Numbered from the stretch's first letter, positions 1 to 8,212 are shown. The stretch: DNA of 45,976 bases from Vibrio ichthyoenteri ATCC 700023 (GCF_000222605.1 NZ_AFWF01000062.1:1-45976), one strand, 5' to 3'. Made by a program: numbers and translations. The notes: generated by a model from the sequence alone, not told the origin.

Positions 1-150
1 CTTCGCTCTTGAGGATGACAGCACAAGCTTGGAACTTCGATTGCGTCATTCTCGATAGCGACGAAGGAGTGTAGTCGGGAATCTTTCACAGAACGAACCA
101 CTGCCGCCTCTCGAATCTAGGAGCGAAGCTCGTTCTCTATTCTACAACAA
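1..150. repeat. Non-coding stretch resembling a dispersed Vibrio intergenic repeat
   Basis: No convincing coding frame covers this stretch. It is rich in interrupted inverted repeats: ATTCTCGA at 48-55 can pair with TCGGGAAT at 75-82 (one G-U pair), and GAGC-gaa-GCTC lies at 121-131. Phrases such as GTCATTCTCGA and TCGGGAATCT resemble intergenic repeats that I recall from Vibrio chromosomes. That resemblance is from memory and cannot be tested here, because no second copy occurs in this window. Confidence 0.4.
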
Positions 151-157
151 CAAAAAA

Positions 158-182
158 AAGGCCGATGTTTCCATCGGCCTTT
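158..182 (-). terminator. Rho-independent terminator of proS
   Basis: A 10-bp stem (AAGGCCGATG / CATCGGCCTT) with a TTTC loop. The A-run at 152-159 becomes a U-tract when read on the minus strand. It lies about 20 bases past the proS stop codon. Confidence 0.9.
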
Positions 183-200
183 GCTGTTCATAGGGTTAAA

Positions 201-1916
201 TTACGCAAATTGCGCTTTAACGTGCTCAACAATGTCAGCCATTGCTATTGCGGTTTTCTCACCTGAACGACGGTTCTTATATTCAAAGTTACCTTCATCC
301 ATGCTGCGATCGCCAATTACGATCGTGTGAGGGATACCGATCAGCTCCATATCTGAGAACATTACGCCTGGGCGCTCTTTACGGTCATCAAATAGAACTT
401 CGACACCCATAGCCGTGAACTCAGCATATAGCTTTTCTGCCGCTTCTTGAACGCGCTCAGATTTGTGCATGTTCATCGGTACGATAGCCACTTGGAATGG
501 CGCTAGAGCGTCAGGCCAGATGATGCCGTATTTATCGTTGTTTTGCTCGATAGCGGATGCCACAACACGTGAAACACCAATACCGTAACAGCCCATCTCT
601 AGGATTGAGTTTTTACCGTTTGAATCAAGAACGCTACAGTTCATTGCCTCAGAGTAAACATTACCTAGTTGGAAGATGTGACCGACTTCGATACCACGCT
701 TAAGCATTAGTGTACCTTGGCCACATGGGCTTAGGTCGCCTTCAACCACGTTACGTAGATCGGCAATTTGGCCTAGTTCAACGTCACGACCCCAGTTAAT
801 ACCGAAGTAGTGTTTGCCGTCGATGTTTGCGCCAGCACCGAAATCGCTCATTACCGCTACAGAGCGGTCAACGATGAATGGTAGCTCTAGACCTACAGGG
901 CCTAGTGAACCTGCGCCTGCGCCAATAAGGTCACGCATTTCATCTTCAGTTGCCATTTCAAGCGGTGCTGCAACTTCAGCTAGGTTTTCTGCTTTGATTT
1001 CGTTTAGCTCATGATCACCACGGATGATAAGAGCAACGATTGGTGCATCGATTTGATCTGAAGCTTTAACGAAAAGCGTCTTAACGGTTTTCTCAATTGG
1101 TAGACCGTGTTGCTCAACCAACTCAGCGATGGTTTTCGCGTTTGGTGTATCAACTAGCGTCATCTCGACAGTTGGCGCTGCAAGTTCAGTCGTTGGTGCA
1201 AGTGCTTCTGCTTTTTCGATGTTTGCTGCGTAATCAGATTCCGTAGAGAAGGCGATCAAATCTTCACCGCTTTCTGCCAGTACGTGGAATTCTTGTGAAC
1301 CGTTACCACCGATAGCACCTGAGTCTGCCAATACTGGACGGTACTCAAGACCCATACGATCGAACGCTTTACAGTAAGCATCGTGCATTGCTTGGTAAGA
1401 TTTCTCTAGACCCGCTTTATCGATGTCGAAGCTGTAAGCATCCATCATGCAGAATTCACGAGCACGCATTACACCGAAGCGCGGACGGCGTTCATCACGG
1501 AATTTAGTCTGGATTTGGTAAAGGTTAAGTGGAAGCTGTTTGTAAGAGCTTACTTCATTACGAACCAATGCAGTGATGACTTCTTCAGCTGTAGGGCTAA
1601 GAACAAACGGACGAACGTGGCGGTCAGTAAAGCGAAGTAGTTCAGGGCCCATCTTTTCAGAGCGACCTGTCTCTTCCCAAAGTTCAAACGGCTGAACAAC
1701 GGGCATCAATGTTTCGATTGCACCGGCATTATCGATTTCTTGACGAACGATGTTTTCGACTTTACGCAATACACGTAGACCAGTAGGTAGCCAGGTGTAT
1801 AGACCTGAAGCTAGACGACGGATCATACCTGCACGTAGCATGAGCTGGTGGCTCACTACTTCTGCGTCGTTTGGAGTCTCCTTAAGAGTAGAAAGAAGAT
1901 AATTACTGGTACGCAT
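201..1916 (-). CDS. proS: Proline--tRNA ligase (ProRS, bacterial type)
   Basis: Charges tRNA-Pro with proline in the cytoplasm. At 571 residues it matches the E. coli enzyme (572). It opens with the typical [15 protein letters not shown] and carries class II synthetase features: the [17 protein letters not shown] region, motif 2 around [17 protein letters not shown], and a C-terminal anticodon-binding domain. The central insertion (about 220-400) is the bacterial ProRS editing domain, which clears mischarged Ala-tRNA-Pro. The start is the first ATG, at the family's usual N-terminus. The gene stands alone, with its own terminator and a divergent-free gap of about 110 bases to trmO upstream. 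Confidence 0.97.
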   Translation of the reverse strand: MRTSNYLLSTLKETPNDAEVVSHQLMLRAGMIRRLASGLYTWLPTGLRVLRKVENIVRQEIDNAGAIETLMPVVQPFELWEETGRSEKMGPELLRFTDRHVRPFVLSPTAEEVITALVRNEVSSYKQLPLNLYQIQTKFRDERRPRFGVMRAREFCMMDAYSFDIDKAGLEKSYQAMHDAYCKAFDRMGLEYRPVLADSGAIGGNGSQEFHVLAESGEDLIAFSTESDYAANIEKAEALAPTTELAAPTVEMTLVDTPNAKTIAELVEQHGLPIEKTVKTLFVKASDQIDAPIVALIIRGDHELNEIKAENLAEVAAPLEMATEDEMRDLIGAGAGSLGPVGLELPFIVDRSVAVMSDFGAGANIDGKHYFGINWGRDVELGQIADLRNVVEGDLSPCGQGTLMLKRGIEVGHIFQLGNVYSEAMNCSVLDSNGKNSILEMGCYGIGVSRVVASAIEQNNDKYGIIWPDALAPFQVAIVPMNMHKSERVQEAAEKLYAEFTAMGVEVLFDDRKERPGVMFSDMELIGIPHTIVIGDRSMDEGNFEYKNRRSGEKTAIAMADIVEHVKAQFA

Positions 1917-2025
1917 TCAATTTATCCGTTTAGTAAAGTTAGATACTCAGCCAGAGTGGGCTGGAGTATGAGGAGCCCGCGAGGGGAATTTGTTAGCCGC
2001 CTATAATATCAGCCAAACGCCTTTG

Positions 2026-2721
2026 TCAAAAGTGTTCAATCACAGTAACAGACACTAAGTTATCGTTTACGGTGAATTTCACATTCAAATTGAACAAATT
2101 GACGGCATATTCTTTGCTGTCAGGTTTGTTCTTTTTATACGCAGGGCGCGGATCTTGCGCGAGGACTTGTTCAATCACTTGGCGTATATGCTGAGCGTCC
2201 GGCAAGCGTTTGAGGCTTTCGGTTGCACAAGGTAAAAAGCAGACAATGGCCTTTTCTGGCTCAGATTCAGCGTAGCCACCTTGAGCCTCGCTAATTGAAT
2301 CAGTGTAGGGGATGTAAGGTTTAATATCGACAATCGGCGTACCATCAACTAAATCGACACTTCCGAGTTCTAGGTAAAATTGGTCTCCGGTTTGACTCAC
2401 CCCTTTTAGTTCTACTGCTGACATACCAATGCCATTGGGGCGAAATGTTGATCGTGACGCTAATACGCCGATGCGCTCATTGCCACCTAAGCGAGGAGGT
2501 CGCACTGTTGGCTTCCAACCTGCGGCCAAATTTTGGTCGAATAAAAACAGCAACCAAACATGGCTAAATTGTTCAATACCACGAATGGCCTCAGCGCAGT
2601 TTACGGCACCTTGTAGTTTGACTTTAGCCGTCGCAGCGGGAATCAGGCGCGGCTGTCTTGGTACAGCGAATTTTTCTTTATATGGGCTTTGGATAATGCC
2701 AATTGGCTCAATGGTGTACAT
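2026..2721 (-). CDS. trmO: tRNA (adenine37-N6)-methyltransferase TrmO
   Basis: A TsaA/TrmO (VirR/YaeB) family protein. It transfers a methyl group from S-adenosylmethionine to the N6 of t6A37, giving m6t6A in tRNA-Thr. The 231-residue length is close to E. coli TrmO (235). Family signatures visible are the N-terminal IGIIQSPYKEKFAVPRQP, the GIEQFSHVWLLFLF block, and RSTFRPNGIGMSAVEL around residues 90-105. A C-terminal domain of about 70 residues follows a DPRPAY motif. The start ATG has a modest GAGATGATGGC upstream. The promoter must lie in the shared intergenic region with the divergent L31B operon. Confidence 0.93.
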   Translation of the reverse strand: MYTIEPIGIIQSPYKEKFAVPRQPRLIPAATAKVKLQGAVNCAEAIRGIEQFSHVWLLFLFDQNLAAGWKPTVRPPRLGGNERIGVLASRSTFRPNGIGMSAVELKGVSQTGDQFYLELGSVDLVDGTPIVDIKPYIPYTDSISEAQGGYAESEPEKAIVCFLPCATESLKRLPDAQHIRQVIEQVLAQDPRPAYKKNKPDSKEYAVNLFNLNVKFTVNDNLVSVTVIEHF

Positions 2722-2805
2722 GCCATCATCTCAGTAATAAATGCCACTACAAGATAGCACACAGTCACCAATAAATGTCCTTGCCCGATCGACCGCAAAA
2801 AAGGG

Positions 2806-2833
2806 TTGACACTTATTTGATAACTATTATCAT
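2806..2833 (+). promoter_or_regulatory. Sigma-70 promoter of the L31B-L36B operon
   Basis: A perfect -35 (TTGACA, 2806-2811), a 16-bp spacer and a TATCAT -10 (2828-2833). Transcription would start near 2840, inside the Zur-like palindrome and about 33 bases before the rpmE2 start codon. Seen by eye only; the start site is inferred. Confidence 0.7.
2818..2832 (+). promoter_or_regulatory. Fur-like 7-1-7 box
   Basis: TGATAACTATTATCA matches the Fur 7-1-7 consensus TGATAATNATTATCA at every specified position except the seventh (C for T). It fills the promoter spacer and reaches into the -10, so a bound repressor would block RNA polymerase. The match is seen in the sequence; use by Fur is inference. 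Confidence 0.55.
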
Positions 2834-2855
2834 TTGTTATGTTATAACATAACAA
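2834..2855 (+). promoter_or_regulatory. Zur operator (22-bp perfect palindrome)
   Basis: A perfect 22-bp palindrome centred between 2844 and 2845, overlapping the expected transcription start. It contains two 15-base windows staggered by five bases (2835-2849 and 2840-2854). Each matches the enterobacterial Zur pattern TGTTATA-N-TATAACA with one mismatch. Zur repression of zinc-free L31/L36 paralogues is established in several bacteria, so the assignment fits both sequence and gene content. Confidence 0.85.
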
Positions 2856-2872
2856 GCCAAGGGGAGGCTAAA

Positions 2873-3130
2873 ATGAGAGAAGGTATTCATCCTGAATATC
2901 GCCAGGTGATATTTCATGATACCAGTGTTGATAAGTATTTTATTGTTGGCTCCACGTTAAAAACAGAGCGAACGATTGAATGGACGGATGGCAAAACGTA
3001 CCCCTACTGCACCTTAGATGTCTCTTCTGAATCGCACCCTTTTTATACGGGCAAGCAGAGAGTGACGCAAAAGCAAGGCCGAGTATCAAATTTCAATCGA
3101 CGTTTTGGTCGTTTTAAGGAGCAACAATGA
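2873..3130 (+). CDS. rpmE2: 50S ribosomal protein L31 type B (zinc-independent)
   Basis: An 85-residue type B L31 (YkgM family), beginning [18 protein letters not shown]. It has a single cysteine (YPYC) and lacks the zinc-binding cysteine set of the standard L31, so it is the C-minus paralogue. Under zinc limitation it replaces the zinc form on the ribosome and frees stored zinc. The start is the ATG after GGGGAGGCTAAA, a strong ribosome binding site. An in-frame upstream start at 2834 lies inside the operator and is unlikely. The TGA stop overlaps the next gene's ATG (ATGA), so the two are translationally coupled. Confidence 0.95.
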   Translation: MREGIHPEYRQVIFHDTSVDKYFIVGSTLKTERTIEWTDGKTYPYCTLDVSSESHPFYTGKQRVTQKQGRVSNFNRRFGRFKEQQ

Positions 3131-3252
3131 AAGTTTTAAAATCATTAAAGAGCGCAAAAAGTCGCCACCCTGATTGCCAGATCGTTAAACGACGTGGGCG
3201 ACTTTATGTGATCTGTAAAGCTAATCCGCGTTTTAAAGCGGTGCAGAAATAA
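3127..3252 (+). CDS. rpmJ2: 50S ribosomal protein L36 type B (zinc-independent)
   Basis: A 41-residue YkgO-type L36: [20 protein letters not shown], then [19 protein letters not shown]. The standard L36 holds zinc through a CxxC pair plus a later Cys and His. Here the first cysteine is replaced (HPDC) and the histidine position is Phe, which marks the zinc-free paralogue. It overlaps rpmE2 by four bases (ATGA) and depends on the same Fur/Zur-like control region. It is a few residues shorter than E. coli YkgO, which has an extra basic tail. Confidence 0.95.
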   Translation: MKVLKSLKSAKSRHPDCQIVKRRGRLYVICKANPRFKAVQK

Positions 3253-3379
3253 GGTTGAAAAGTGATTGTGGAGCCTTGGTATTAAGGATTGTGAATCAAA
3301 ACCAAGTGATAGAAGGTAAACGAGGGGCGGTTGGCAAGATTTGGATAAAATGCTAATTACTTTGAGCGTTAAAGCTAAT

Positions 3380-3410
3380 AAAAAGCTGGCACATACAGTG
3401 CCAGCTTTTT
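3380..3410 (-). terminator. Bidirectional terminator between rpmJ2 and metQ
   Basis: AAAAAGCTGGCAC, loop ATACA, then GTGCCAGCTTTTT: a perfect 13-bp stem flanked by A- and T-runs. It can stop transcription of metNIQ (minus) and of the rpmE2-rpmJ2 operon (plus). Confidence 0.9.
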
Positions 3411-3437
3411 TGTGAATATCTCTTCAGGGGAAGGGGA

Positions 3438-4247
3438 TTACCAGCCTTTTACTACGCCACCTTGGAAGATTTCAGATGCTGCGTTGTAAACTTCTTCAGT
3501 TTGGTAAGCTTTAACAAAGTTCTGTACGTTTTCTGCGTTAACATTGTTTTCACGTGCAACGATTAGGTTTACGTACGGAGACTCTTTATCTTCAACGAAG
3601 ATACCGTCACGCTGTGGTGTTAGGTTTACCGAACTTGCGTAAGTGTTATTGATAACAGAAAGAACCACATCGTCTAGTGAACGCGGCAGCTGTGCTGCAT
3701 CAAGCTCTAGGATAGTTAGGTTTTTCGGGTTAGCCGTGATATCACGTACCGTTGCTTGTAGACCTGCGCCTTCACGTAGAGTGATAAGACCTTGTTGCTC
3801 AAGTAATAGCAAAGAACGACCTAGGTTAGTCGGATCATTTGGTACCGCAATGCGTGCACCATCTTGAATCTCATCAACAGATTTGATTTGTTTTGAGTAA
3901 CCTGCGATAGGGTAAACGAAGGTGTTACCAGCCGCGACAATCTTATAACCGCGGTCAGCAATTTGCTGATCAAGGTATGGCTTGTGTTGGAATGCGTTGA
4001 TATCAATAGAACCATCATCAAGCGCTGCGTTTGGGGTTACGTAGTCAGTAAACGTCACCAATTCTACGTCTAGACCATAAGTATCTTTGGCAACTTTAGC
4101 CGCAATTTCCGCAACTTGTTCTTCAGCGCCAGCCATAACGCCGACTTTGATCTTACTAGTATCGACTTCCTTTTCACCACAACCAGAAAGAATCAGTGCA
4201 GACGCTGCAGCTGCAATAGCAATTAAACCTTTAACATTAAATTTCAT
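3438..4247 (-). CDS. metQ: Methionine ABC transporter, substrate-binding lipoprotein MetQ
   Basis: The binding protein of the MetNIQ importer, NlpA lipoprotein family. It has 269 residues with an N-terminal signal peptide ending in the lipobox LSGC (Cys23), so it is lipidated and membrane-anchored in the periplasm. The mature part shows family motifs: KVGVMAGAEEQVAEIAAKVA, FTDYVTPNAALDDGSIDINAFQH, and AVPNDPTNLGRSLLLLE. It captures methionine and delivers it to MetI. It is the last gene of metN-metI-metQ, starting 22 bases after metI with an AAGGAG ribosome binding site, and is followed by a strong terminator. Confidence 0.96.
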   Translation of the reverse strand: MKFNVKGLIAIAAAASALILSGCGEKEVDTSKIKVGVMAGAEEQVAEIAAKVAKDTYGLDVELVTFTDYVTPNAALDDGSIDINAFQHKPYLDQQIADRGYKIVAAGNTFVYPIAGYSKQIKSVDEIQDGARIAVPNDPTNLGRSLLLLEQQGLITLREGAGLQATVRDITANPKNLTILELDAAQLPRSLDDVVLSVINNTYASSVNLTPQRDGIFVEDKESPYVNLIVARENNVNAENVQNFVKAYQTEEVYNAASEIFQGGVVKGW

Positions 4248-4269
4248 AACAATCTCCTTATAAAAATTT

Positions 4270-4947
4270 TTATCTATGATCTACACGGCGAACAACGGCA
4301 TCACCGATAGATTGAATAATTTGAACGAGCACGATCAGCATTACCACTGTGACAGCCATGATCACGACGTCATAGCGGTGGAAGCCGTATCGAATCGCCA
4401 CATCACCAAGACCACCGCCACCGACAGTGCCCGCCATGGCTGAATAACTGACCAAGGTCACTAAAGTAATGGTTACTGAGTTAACAATGGTTGGCATCGC
4501 TTCTGGAAGCAGCACTTTATTGATGATTTGCAGTGGTGTTGCCCCCATTGACTGCGCAGCTTCCACGAGGCCATTTGGCACTTCAAGTAGAGAGCTTTCA
4601 ATAAGACGCGCAACAAAAGGGATAGCTCCAATGGTGAGTGGAACGATAGCGGCTGTGGTGCCGATAAACGTACCTACTAGCAATTTTGTCACTGGAATGA
4701 TCGCTACCATTAATACTAAGAAGGGCACTGAACGACCAACGTTAACCACAGCGCCAAGAATGCTGTTCAATTTAGTGTTCTCTAGCAAACCACCTTTCTT
4801 CGATGTATGCAGAATGACACCAAGTGGGATACCCACGGCAAAACCCACGACGCCAGAAACCGCAACCATGTAGAGGGTTTCCCAAGTTGCACCCAGCAAC
4901 AAGTCAGCGTTAAGACTTAGCCATTCAGAAAATGTATTAAAGGACAT
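4270..4947 (-). CDS. metI: Methionine ABC transporter permease MetI
   Basis: The inner-membrane channel subunit of the methionine importer: 225 residues from the chosen ATG, with five or so hydrophobic segments. The EAA loop that docks with the ATPase is visible as [27 protein letters not shown] chose the ATG at 4947 ([12 protein letters not shown]) over a TTG two codons upstream because a GAGG motif sits nine bases before it, at the end of metN. The gene overlaps the 3' end of metN by 11 bases, implying coupled translation. Confidence 0.95.
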   Translation of the reverse strand: MSFNTFSEWLSLNADLLLGATWETLYMVAVSGVVGFAVGIPLGVILHTSKKGGLLENTKLNSILGAVVNVGRSVPFLVLMVAIIPVTKLLVGTFIGTTAAIVPLTIGAIPFVARLIESSLLEVPNGLVEAAQSMGATPLQIINKVLLPEAMPTIVNSVTITLVTLVSYSAMAGTVGGGGLGDVAIRYGFHRYDVVIMAVTVVMLIVLVQIIQSIGDAVVRRVDHR

Positions 4948-5971
4948 AGCCAAGTACCTCTACTTTCACGTTATGCTCACGTAAGAATTCAACGGCGTTG
5001 TTAGCGTCTTGTTCATTGCCAAATAATTCGGCCACCATCATGCCAAATTTAACGCCACCGGCGTAATCGAGATCGGAACTTAAGATATTGGCATCAATAT
5101 TGTATTTACGCGCAATTTGACTCATTAGTGGCGCATCCACCGTCGCTCCCGTAAATTCCAAGCGCACCAGTGGGTAACTACCTTCAACACGGCTCGGTTG
5201 TAGGCGAATTTGATAATCTTCTGGAATAGAAAGATCCAACGTTGAGCGAATAAATTGGTGTGCTAATTCAGTTTTAGGATGAGCAAAAATTTCACCAACC
5301 GTGCCTTTTTCGACCAATTCACCACCACCAATGATCGCCACTTCATGACAGATGCTTTTCACCACATCCATTTCATGAGTGATCAACAAAATAGTGATTT
5401 TTAGCTTGCGGTTAATCTCACGCAGCAATTCTAGAATCGACTGAGTAGTGGCCGGATCGAGCGCGCTGGTCGCTTCATCGCACAGCAATACTTTAGGATC
5501 AGAGGCGAGAGCACGAGCGATCGCGACGCGTTGCTTTTGACCCCCACTTAAGTTTGCTGGGTAAGTCTCGTGTTTATCTTCAAGACCAACAAGTTTTAAC
5601 AGCTCAGATACTTTGGTTTGGATGTGTTGTTTATTCTTACCAGCCAACTCTAGGGGCAATGCAACATTACCAAACACGGTACGCGATGAAAGCAGATTAA
5701 AATGCTGGAAGATCATACCGATGTTACGACGAGCTTCGCTCAGTTGCGACTTGGTTAGTGCTGTCAGCTCAACGCCATCAATAACAATTTGGCCACTGGT
5801 AGGTACTTCAAGCATGTTTACACAGCGAATTAGAGTGCTTTTGCCTGCGCCAGAAGCGCCGATTACGCCAAAAATAGTCCCTTGAGGGATGCTAAGGTTG
5901 ATGTCTATTAAGGCAGGAATTTCCTTCTTACCTTGATAGAAAACCTTATTAACTTGGTTGATTTCAATCAT
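4937..5971 (-). CDS. metN: Methionine ABC transporter ATP-binding protein MetN
   Basis: The ATPase of the MetNIQ importer, 344 residues. It shows Walker [10 protein letters not shown] (residues 38-46), the Q-loop region MIFQHFNLL, the signature LSGGQKQR, Walker [13 protein letters not shown] and the H-loop ITHEMDV. The C-terminal 80 or so residues form the NIL domain, which in E. coli MetN binds methionine and inhibits the transporter. It is the first gene of the operon. About 100-120 bases upstream lie a promoter and MetJ boxes, so methionine repression is expected. Confidence 0.96.
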   Translation of the reverse strand: MIEINQVNKVFYQGKKEIPALIDINLSIPQGTIFGVIGASGAGKSTLIRCVNMLEVPTSGQIVIDGVELTALTKSQLSEARRNIGMIFQHFNLLSSRTVFGNVALPLELAGKNKQHIQTKVSELLKLVGLEDKHETYPANLSGGQKQRVAIARALASDPKVLLCDEATSALDPATTQSILELLREINRKLKITILLITHEMDVVKSICHEVAIIGGGELVEKGTVGEIFAHPKTELAHQFIRSTLDLSIPEDYQIRLQPSRVEGSYPLVRLEFTGATVDAPLMSQIARKYNIDANILSSDLDYAGGVKFGMMVAELFGNEQDANNAVEFLREHNVKVEVLGYVL

Positions 5972-6039
5972 TGAGAACCCTGCTTTGGCTCGAAATAGGA
6001 ACAGTACATAATGTTGAGCTACATCTCATTTATCAGATG

Positions 6040-6068
6040 ATGCTATGGGTTTGTTGAATTAGTGTCAA
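6040..6068 (-). promoter_or_regulatory. metN promoter
   Basis: On the minus strand, a perfect -35 TTGACA (6063-6068), a 17-bp spacer and a TAGCAT -10 (6040-6045). The MetJ boxes begin two bases upstream of the -35. Confidence 0.6.
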
Positions 6069-6069
6069 T

Positions 6070-6093
6070 AGGTATTTCTACGTCTAGACGTCT
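6070..6093 (-). promoter_or_regulatory. MetJ operator (tandem met boxes)
   Basis: Met boxes are tandem 8-base units of consensus AGACGTCT. 6086-6093 is a perfect AGACGTCT, 6078-6085 (CTACGTCT) matches 6 of 8, and 6070-6077 (AGGTATTT) matches 4 of 8. The array abuts the metN -35. MetJ repression of metNIQ by S-adenosylmethionine is established in enterics. Confidence 0.8.
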
Positions 6094-6100
6094 ATTTGAA

Positions 6101-6116
6101 CGTTTGCATGCAAACG
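6101..6116. other. 16-bp perfect palindrome, unidentified operator candidate
   Basis: CGTTTGCATGCAAACG is a perfect palindrome seven bases beyond the MetJ boxes and 78 bases before the gmhB start. It shares half-site letters with the PurR box (CGTTT/AAACG), but these are arranged in inverse order around GCATGC. I cannot name the factor. It could serve metN, gmhB or both. Confidence 0.4.
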
Positions 6117-6193
6117 ATACGGAATTAGATCGTGATGAAAGAAATAAAGCGTGCAATAATTCTGAGTAAATAAAGTAGATAGAGAAGCAAATT

Positions 6194-6745
6194 TTGGCAA
6201 AACCAGCAGTCTTTTTAGATCGTGACGGTGTGATTAACGTTGATCACGGCTATGTCCATGACGAGCATGACTTTGAATTTATTGATGGTGTCTTTGAGGC
6301 AACCAAGAAATTGAAAGAGATGGGTTACCTACTTGTGCTTGTAACCAACCAGTCCGGTATTGCCCGCGGCAAATTTACTGAAGAGCGATTTGAATCGCTA
6401 ACGCAGTGGATGGATTGGAACTTTGTCGACAATGGTGTAGAGCTAGACGGTATTTATTATTGCCCACATCATGCAGAGCACGGACAGGGTGTCTACAAAG
6501 AAGATTGTGATTGTCGCAAACCTAAGCCTGGAATGTTTATTTCTGCGCGCGATTTTCTGAAAATCGATATGGCCAATTCAATCATGGTTGGTGATAAAGC
6601 AGAGGACATGATGGCAGCGGAAGCGGCCGGTGTCGGTACTAAATTATTAGTACGTACTGGTAAGCCTATCACTGAAAAAGGTGAAATGCTTGCAACAGCA
6701 ATACTGGATAGTATTGCGGATGTCCCTAACTATATAAATAAATAG
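6194..6745 (+). CDS. gmhB: D-glycero-beta-D-manno-heptose 1,7-bisphosphate 7-phosphatase
   Basis: Removes the 7-phosphate in ADP-heptose synthesis for the LPS inner core. It is a 183-residue HAD-family phosphatase: the catalytic DxD motif is FLDRDGVIN (Asp9, Asp11), motif II is LVTNQSG, and motif IV is MVGDKAEDM. The zinc-binding loop typical of GmhB is present (Cys90, His92, Cys105, Cys107). The start codon is TTG; the family N-terminus [12 protein letters not shown] and a GAGAAG-like site upstream support it. A terminator follows closely, so it is probably monocistronic. Confidence 0.93.
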   Translation: MAKPAVFLDRDGVINVDHGYVHDEHDFEFIDGVFEATKKLKEMGYLLVLVTNQSGIARGKFTEERFESLTQWMDWNFVDNGVELDGIYYCPHHAEHGQGVYKEDCDCRKPKPGMFISARDFLKIDMANSIMVGDKAEDMMAAEAAGVGTKLLVRTGKPITEKGEMLATAILDSIADVPNYINK

Positions 6746-6755
6746 ACTATTATAT

Positions 6756-6780
6756 AAAGGCTGCAATTGCGGCCTTTATT
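6756..6780 (+). terminator. gmhB terminator
   Basis: AAAGGCTGC, loop AATT, then GCGGCCTTT followed by ATTTTT. One G-U pair. It sits 11 bases after the gmhB stop and ends just before the ribosome binding site of the next gene. Confidence 0.8.
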
Positions 6781-6796
6781 TTTACAGGAGGTAAAC

Positions 6797-7135
6797 ATGG
6801 TCAAAGTCGGTATTCTCACCTCGGCAGTGCTGTTATTGGCTGGTTGTGCGAGCAGTGACAACCAAACGTCAGCGAATGATTCCAACCAATATCAATATGA
6901 TTGCGATAATCAGCAGCAATTTTCTGTTACGTACTTAATTGAAGAGCGCGGTGCTTTAGTCCGTGTGCAGGATATAGACTACGCCCTGGTACAAGCCCCC
7001 GCAGGTTCTGGCACACGTTATATTTTGCCAAATAATGCTTTGTCAGAAGTCATGCCTGTCACACTCTACACGAGAGGCGAAAACGCACGTTTAGAGTATG
7101 GGCGAGAGGTATATCAAAATTGTAAAATCAAATAG
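6797..7135 (+). CDS. MliC-family lipoprotein (putative C-type lysozyme inhibitor)
   Basis: A 112-residue predicted lipoprotein: the signal peptide ends in lipobox LAGC (Cys17). The mature part has the MliC/PliC pattern: YQYDCDNQQQFSVTY near its start, an APAGSGTRYILP stretch matching the conserved SGxxY loop, TRGENARLEYG, and a terminal YQNC that would form the disulfide with the first Cys. Such proteins bind C-type lysozyme at the outer membrane and protect peptidoglycan. The start is the ATG after AGGAGGTAAAC; earlier in-frame codons lie in the gmhB terminator. Function is inferred from family resemblance. Confidence 0.75.
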   Translation: MVKVGILTSAVLLLAGCASSDNQTSANDSNQYQYDCDNQQQFSVTYLIEERGALVRVQDIDYALVQAPAGSGTRYILPNNALSEVMPVTLYTRGENARLEYGREVYQNCKIK

Positions 7136-7147
7136 TATCCAGCATTG

Positions 7148-7191
7148 GCTGAGGCGATAGAATAAGCCTCAGCTATTCTCCTCTTTTTTTT
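7148..7191 (+). terminator. Terminator after the MliC-like gene
   Basis: Stem GCTGAGGC (7148-7155) and GCCTCAGC (7166-7173) with a 10-base loop, then a T-rich tail with eight consecutive T (7184-7191). It separates this gene from treR. Confidence 0.85.
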
Positions 7192-7214
7192 CTTCTCTGC
7201 ATTGAACTCGTTTT

Positions 7215-8162
7215 ATGACCCCAAAACTGACCATTCTAGATATTGCCCGTTTATCCGGTGTAGGCAAATCAACCGTTTCACGTGTGCTGACTAACGATCC
7301 CAAAGTGAAGCCAGAAACACGAATAAAAGTAGAGCAGGTGATTGCCGACTCTGGTTATATTCCTTCTAAGTCAGCTCAGTCGATGCGTGGTGGTAGCCAA
7401 AGAGTGGTTGGAGTGATCATTTCTCGTTTAGATTCGCCGTCGGAAAATAAAGCAGTAGGTACTATGTTGCAATCGCTTTATAAAGCGGGATATGACGTAG
7501 TGATTATGGAAAGTCAGTTTGATAGTAAAAAAACCACTGAGCATCTCAATGTCCTCAAACGCCGTAACGTTGATGGGGTGATAGTGTTTGGTTTTAGCGA
7601 TTTTGATCTTAGCCAGATTGAACAATGGCGAGGGCGTGCGGTGGTGATTGCGATGGACACGCAGCAGGTATCATCGATTAACTATGATAACCATGGTGTC
7701 ATTTGCAATGCCTTCGCATTTTTGCGCCAGCAATCACTGGATAAAATTGCTTACATTGGCGTTAATCCCAGTGATCGAACTACAGGAAAACTTCGTTTAG
7801 ATGCTTATTTGGAATGCTGTGAAAAATATGCGCTGAATGCCAATTATCAAACTGGTGATCTCCATCATGAGAGTGCGTATCAGTTAGTGGATAAGGTATT
7901 GAGCGCGGATACCCAAGCAATTGTTTGCGCCAGTGATACCCTTGCGCTTGGAGTAATTAAGCGTCTTCAAGAGCTAGGTCGTGAAGATGTTGTGGTCACG
8001 GGGGTCGGCGGTAATGAATTGTTGTCGTTTTTGTTCCCAAATGTTTTTAGTATCGATCCTGGTTACGAGCCTGCTGGAATCAAAGCGGCTAATCTATTGA
8101 TTTCTCACATCAACGGTGAGAATGAGCTGACGCATCTGACTCAAAAGCCCATCCAAATCTAA
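7215..8162 (+). CDS. treR: Trehalose operon repressor TreR (LacI family)
   Basis: A 315-residue LacI/GalR-family regulator. The N-terminal helix-turn-helix is LTILDIARLSGVGKSTVSRVL, followed by a hinge helix and a periplasmic-binding-like effector domain ending in CASDTLALGVIKRL and DPGYEPAGIKAANLLI. In E. coli, TreR binds trehalose 6-phosphate (inducer) and trehalose (anti-inducer). It lies immediately upstream of treB in the same direction, and palindromes of the TreR type lie in between. The start ATG has no strong ribosome binding site, so expression may be low, as is usual for repressors. Confidence 0.93.
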   Translation: MTPKLTILDIARLSGVGKSTVSRVLTNDPKVKPETRIKVEQVIADSGYIPSKSAQSMRGGSQRVVGVIISRLDSPSENKAVGTMLQSLYKAGYDVVIMESQFDSKKTTEHLNVLKRRNVDGVIVFGFSDFDLSQIEQWRGRAVVIAMDTQQVSSINYDNHGVICNAFAFLRQQSLDKIAYIGVNPSDRTTGKLRLDAYLECCEKYALNANYQTGDLHHESAYQLVDKVLSADTQAIVCASDTLALGVIKRLQELGREDVVVTGVGGNELLSFLFPNVFSIDPGYEPAGIKAANLLISHINGENELTHLTQKPIQI

Positions 8163-8194
8163 CTCTTTATAATCTAAGTGATTTAAAAATAGTC

Positions 8195-8210
8195 TGTGAT
8201 CACAATCAAT
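8195..8210 (+). promoter_or_regulatory. Possible CRP site upstream of treB
   Basis: TGTGATCACAATCAAT has a perfect left half (TGTGA) and a poor right half (TCAAT for TCACA). It also contains a zero-spaced TGTGATCACA palindrome. CRP control of treB is expected for a PTS sugar, but this site alone is weak evidence. Confidence 0.35.
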
Positions 8211-8212
8211 TA

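Noticed and set aside
2643-2855. Minus-strand open frame across the trmO start and the Zur palindrome
   Set aside because: It crosses the promoter and operator of the divergent operon and overlaps trmO; not credible as a gene.
4469-4873. Plus-strand open frame of 134 codons opposite metI
   Set aside because: Antisense to metI with biased Ser/Thr/Pro content and no translation signals.
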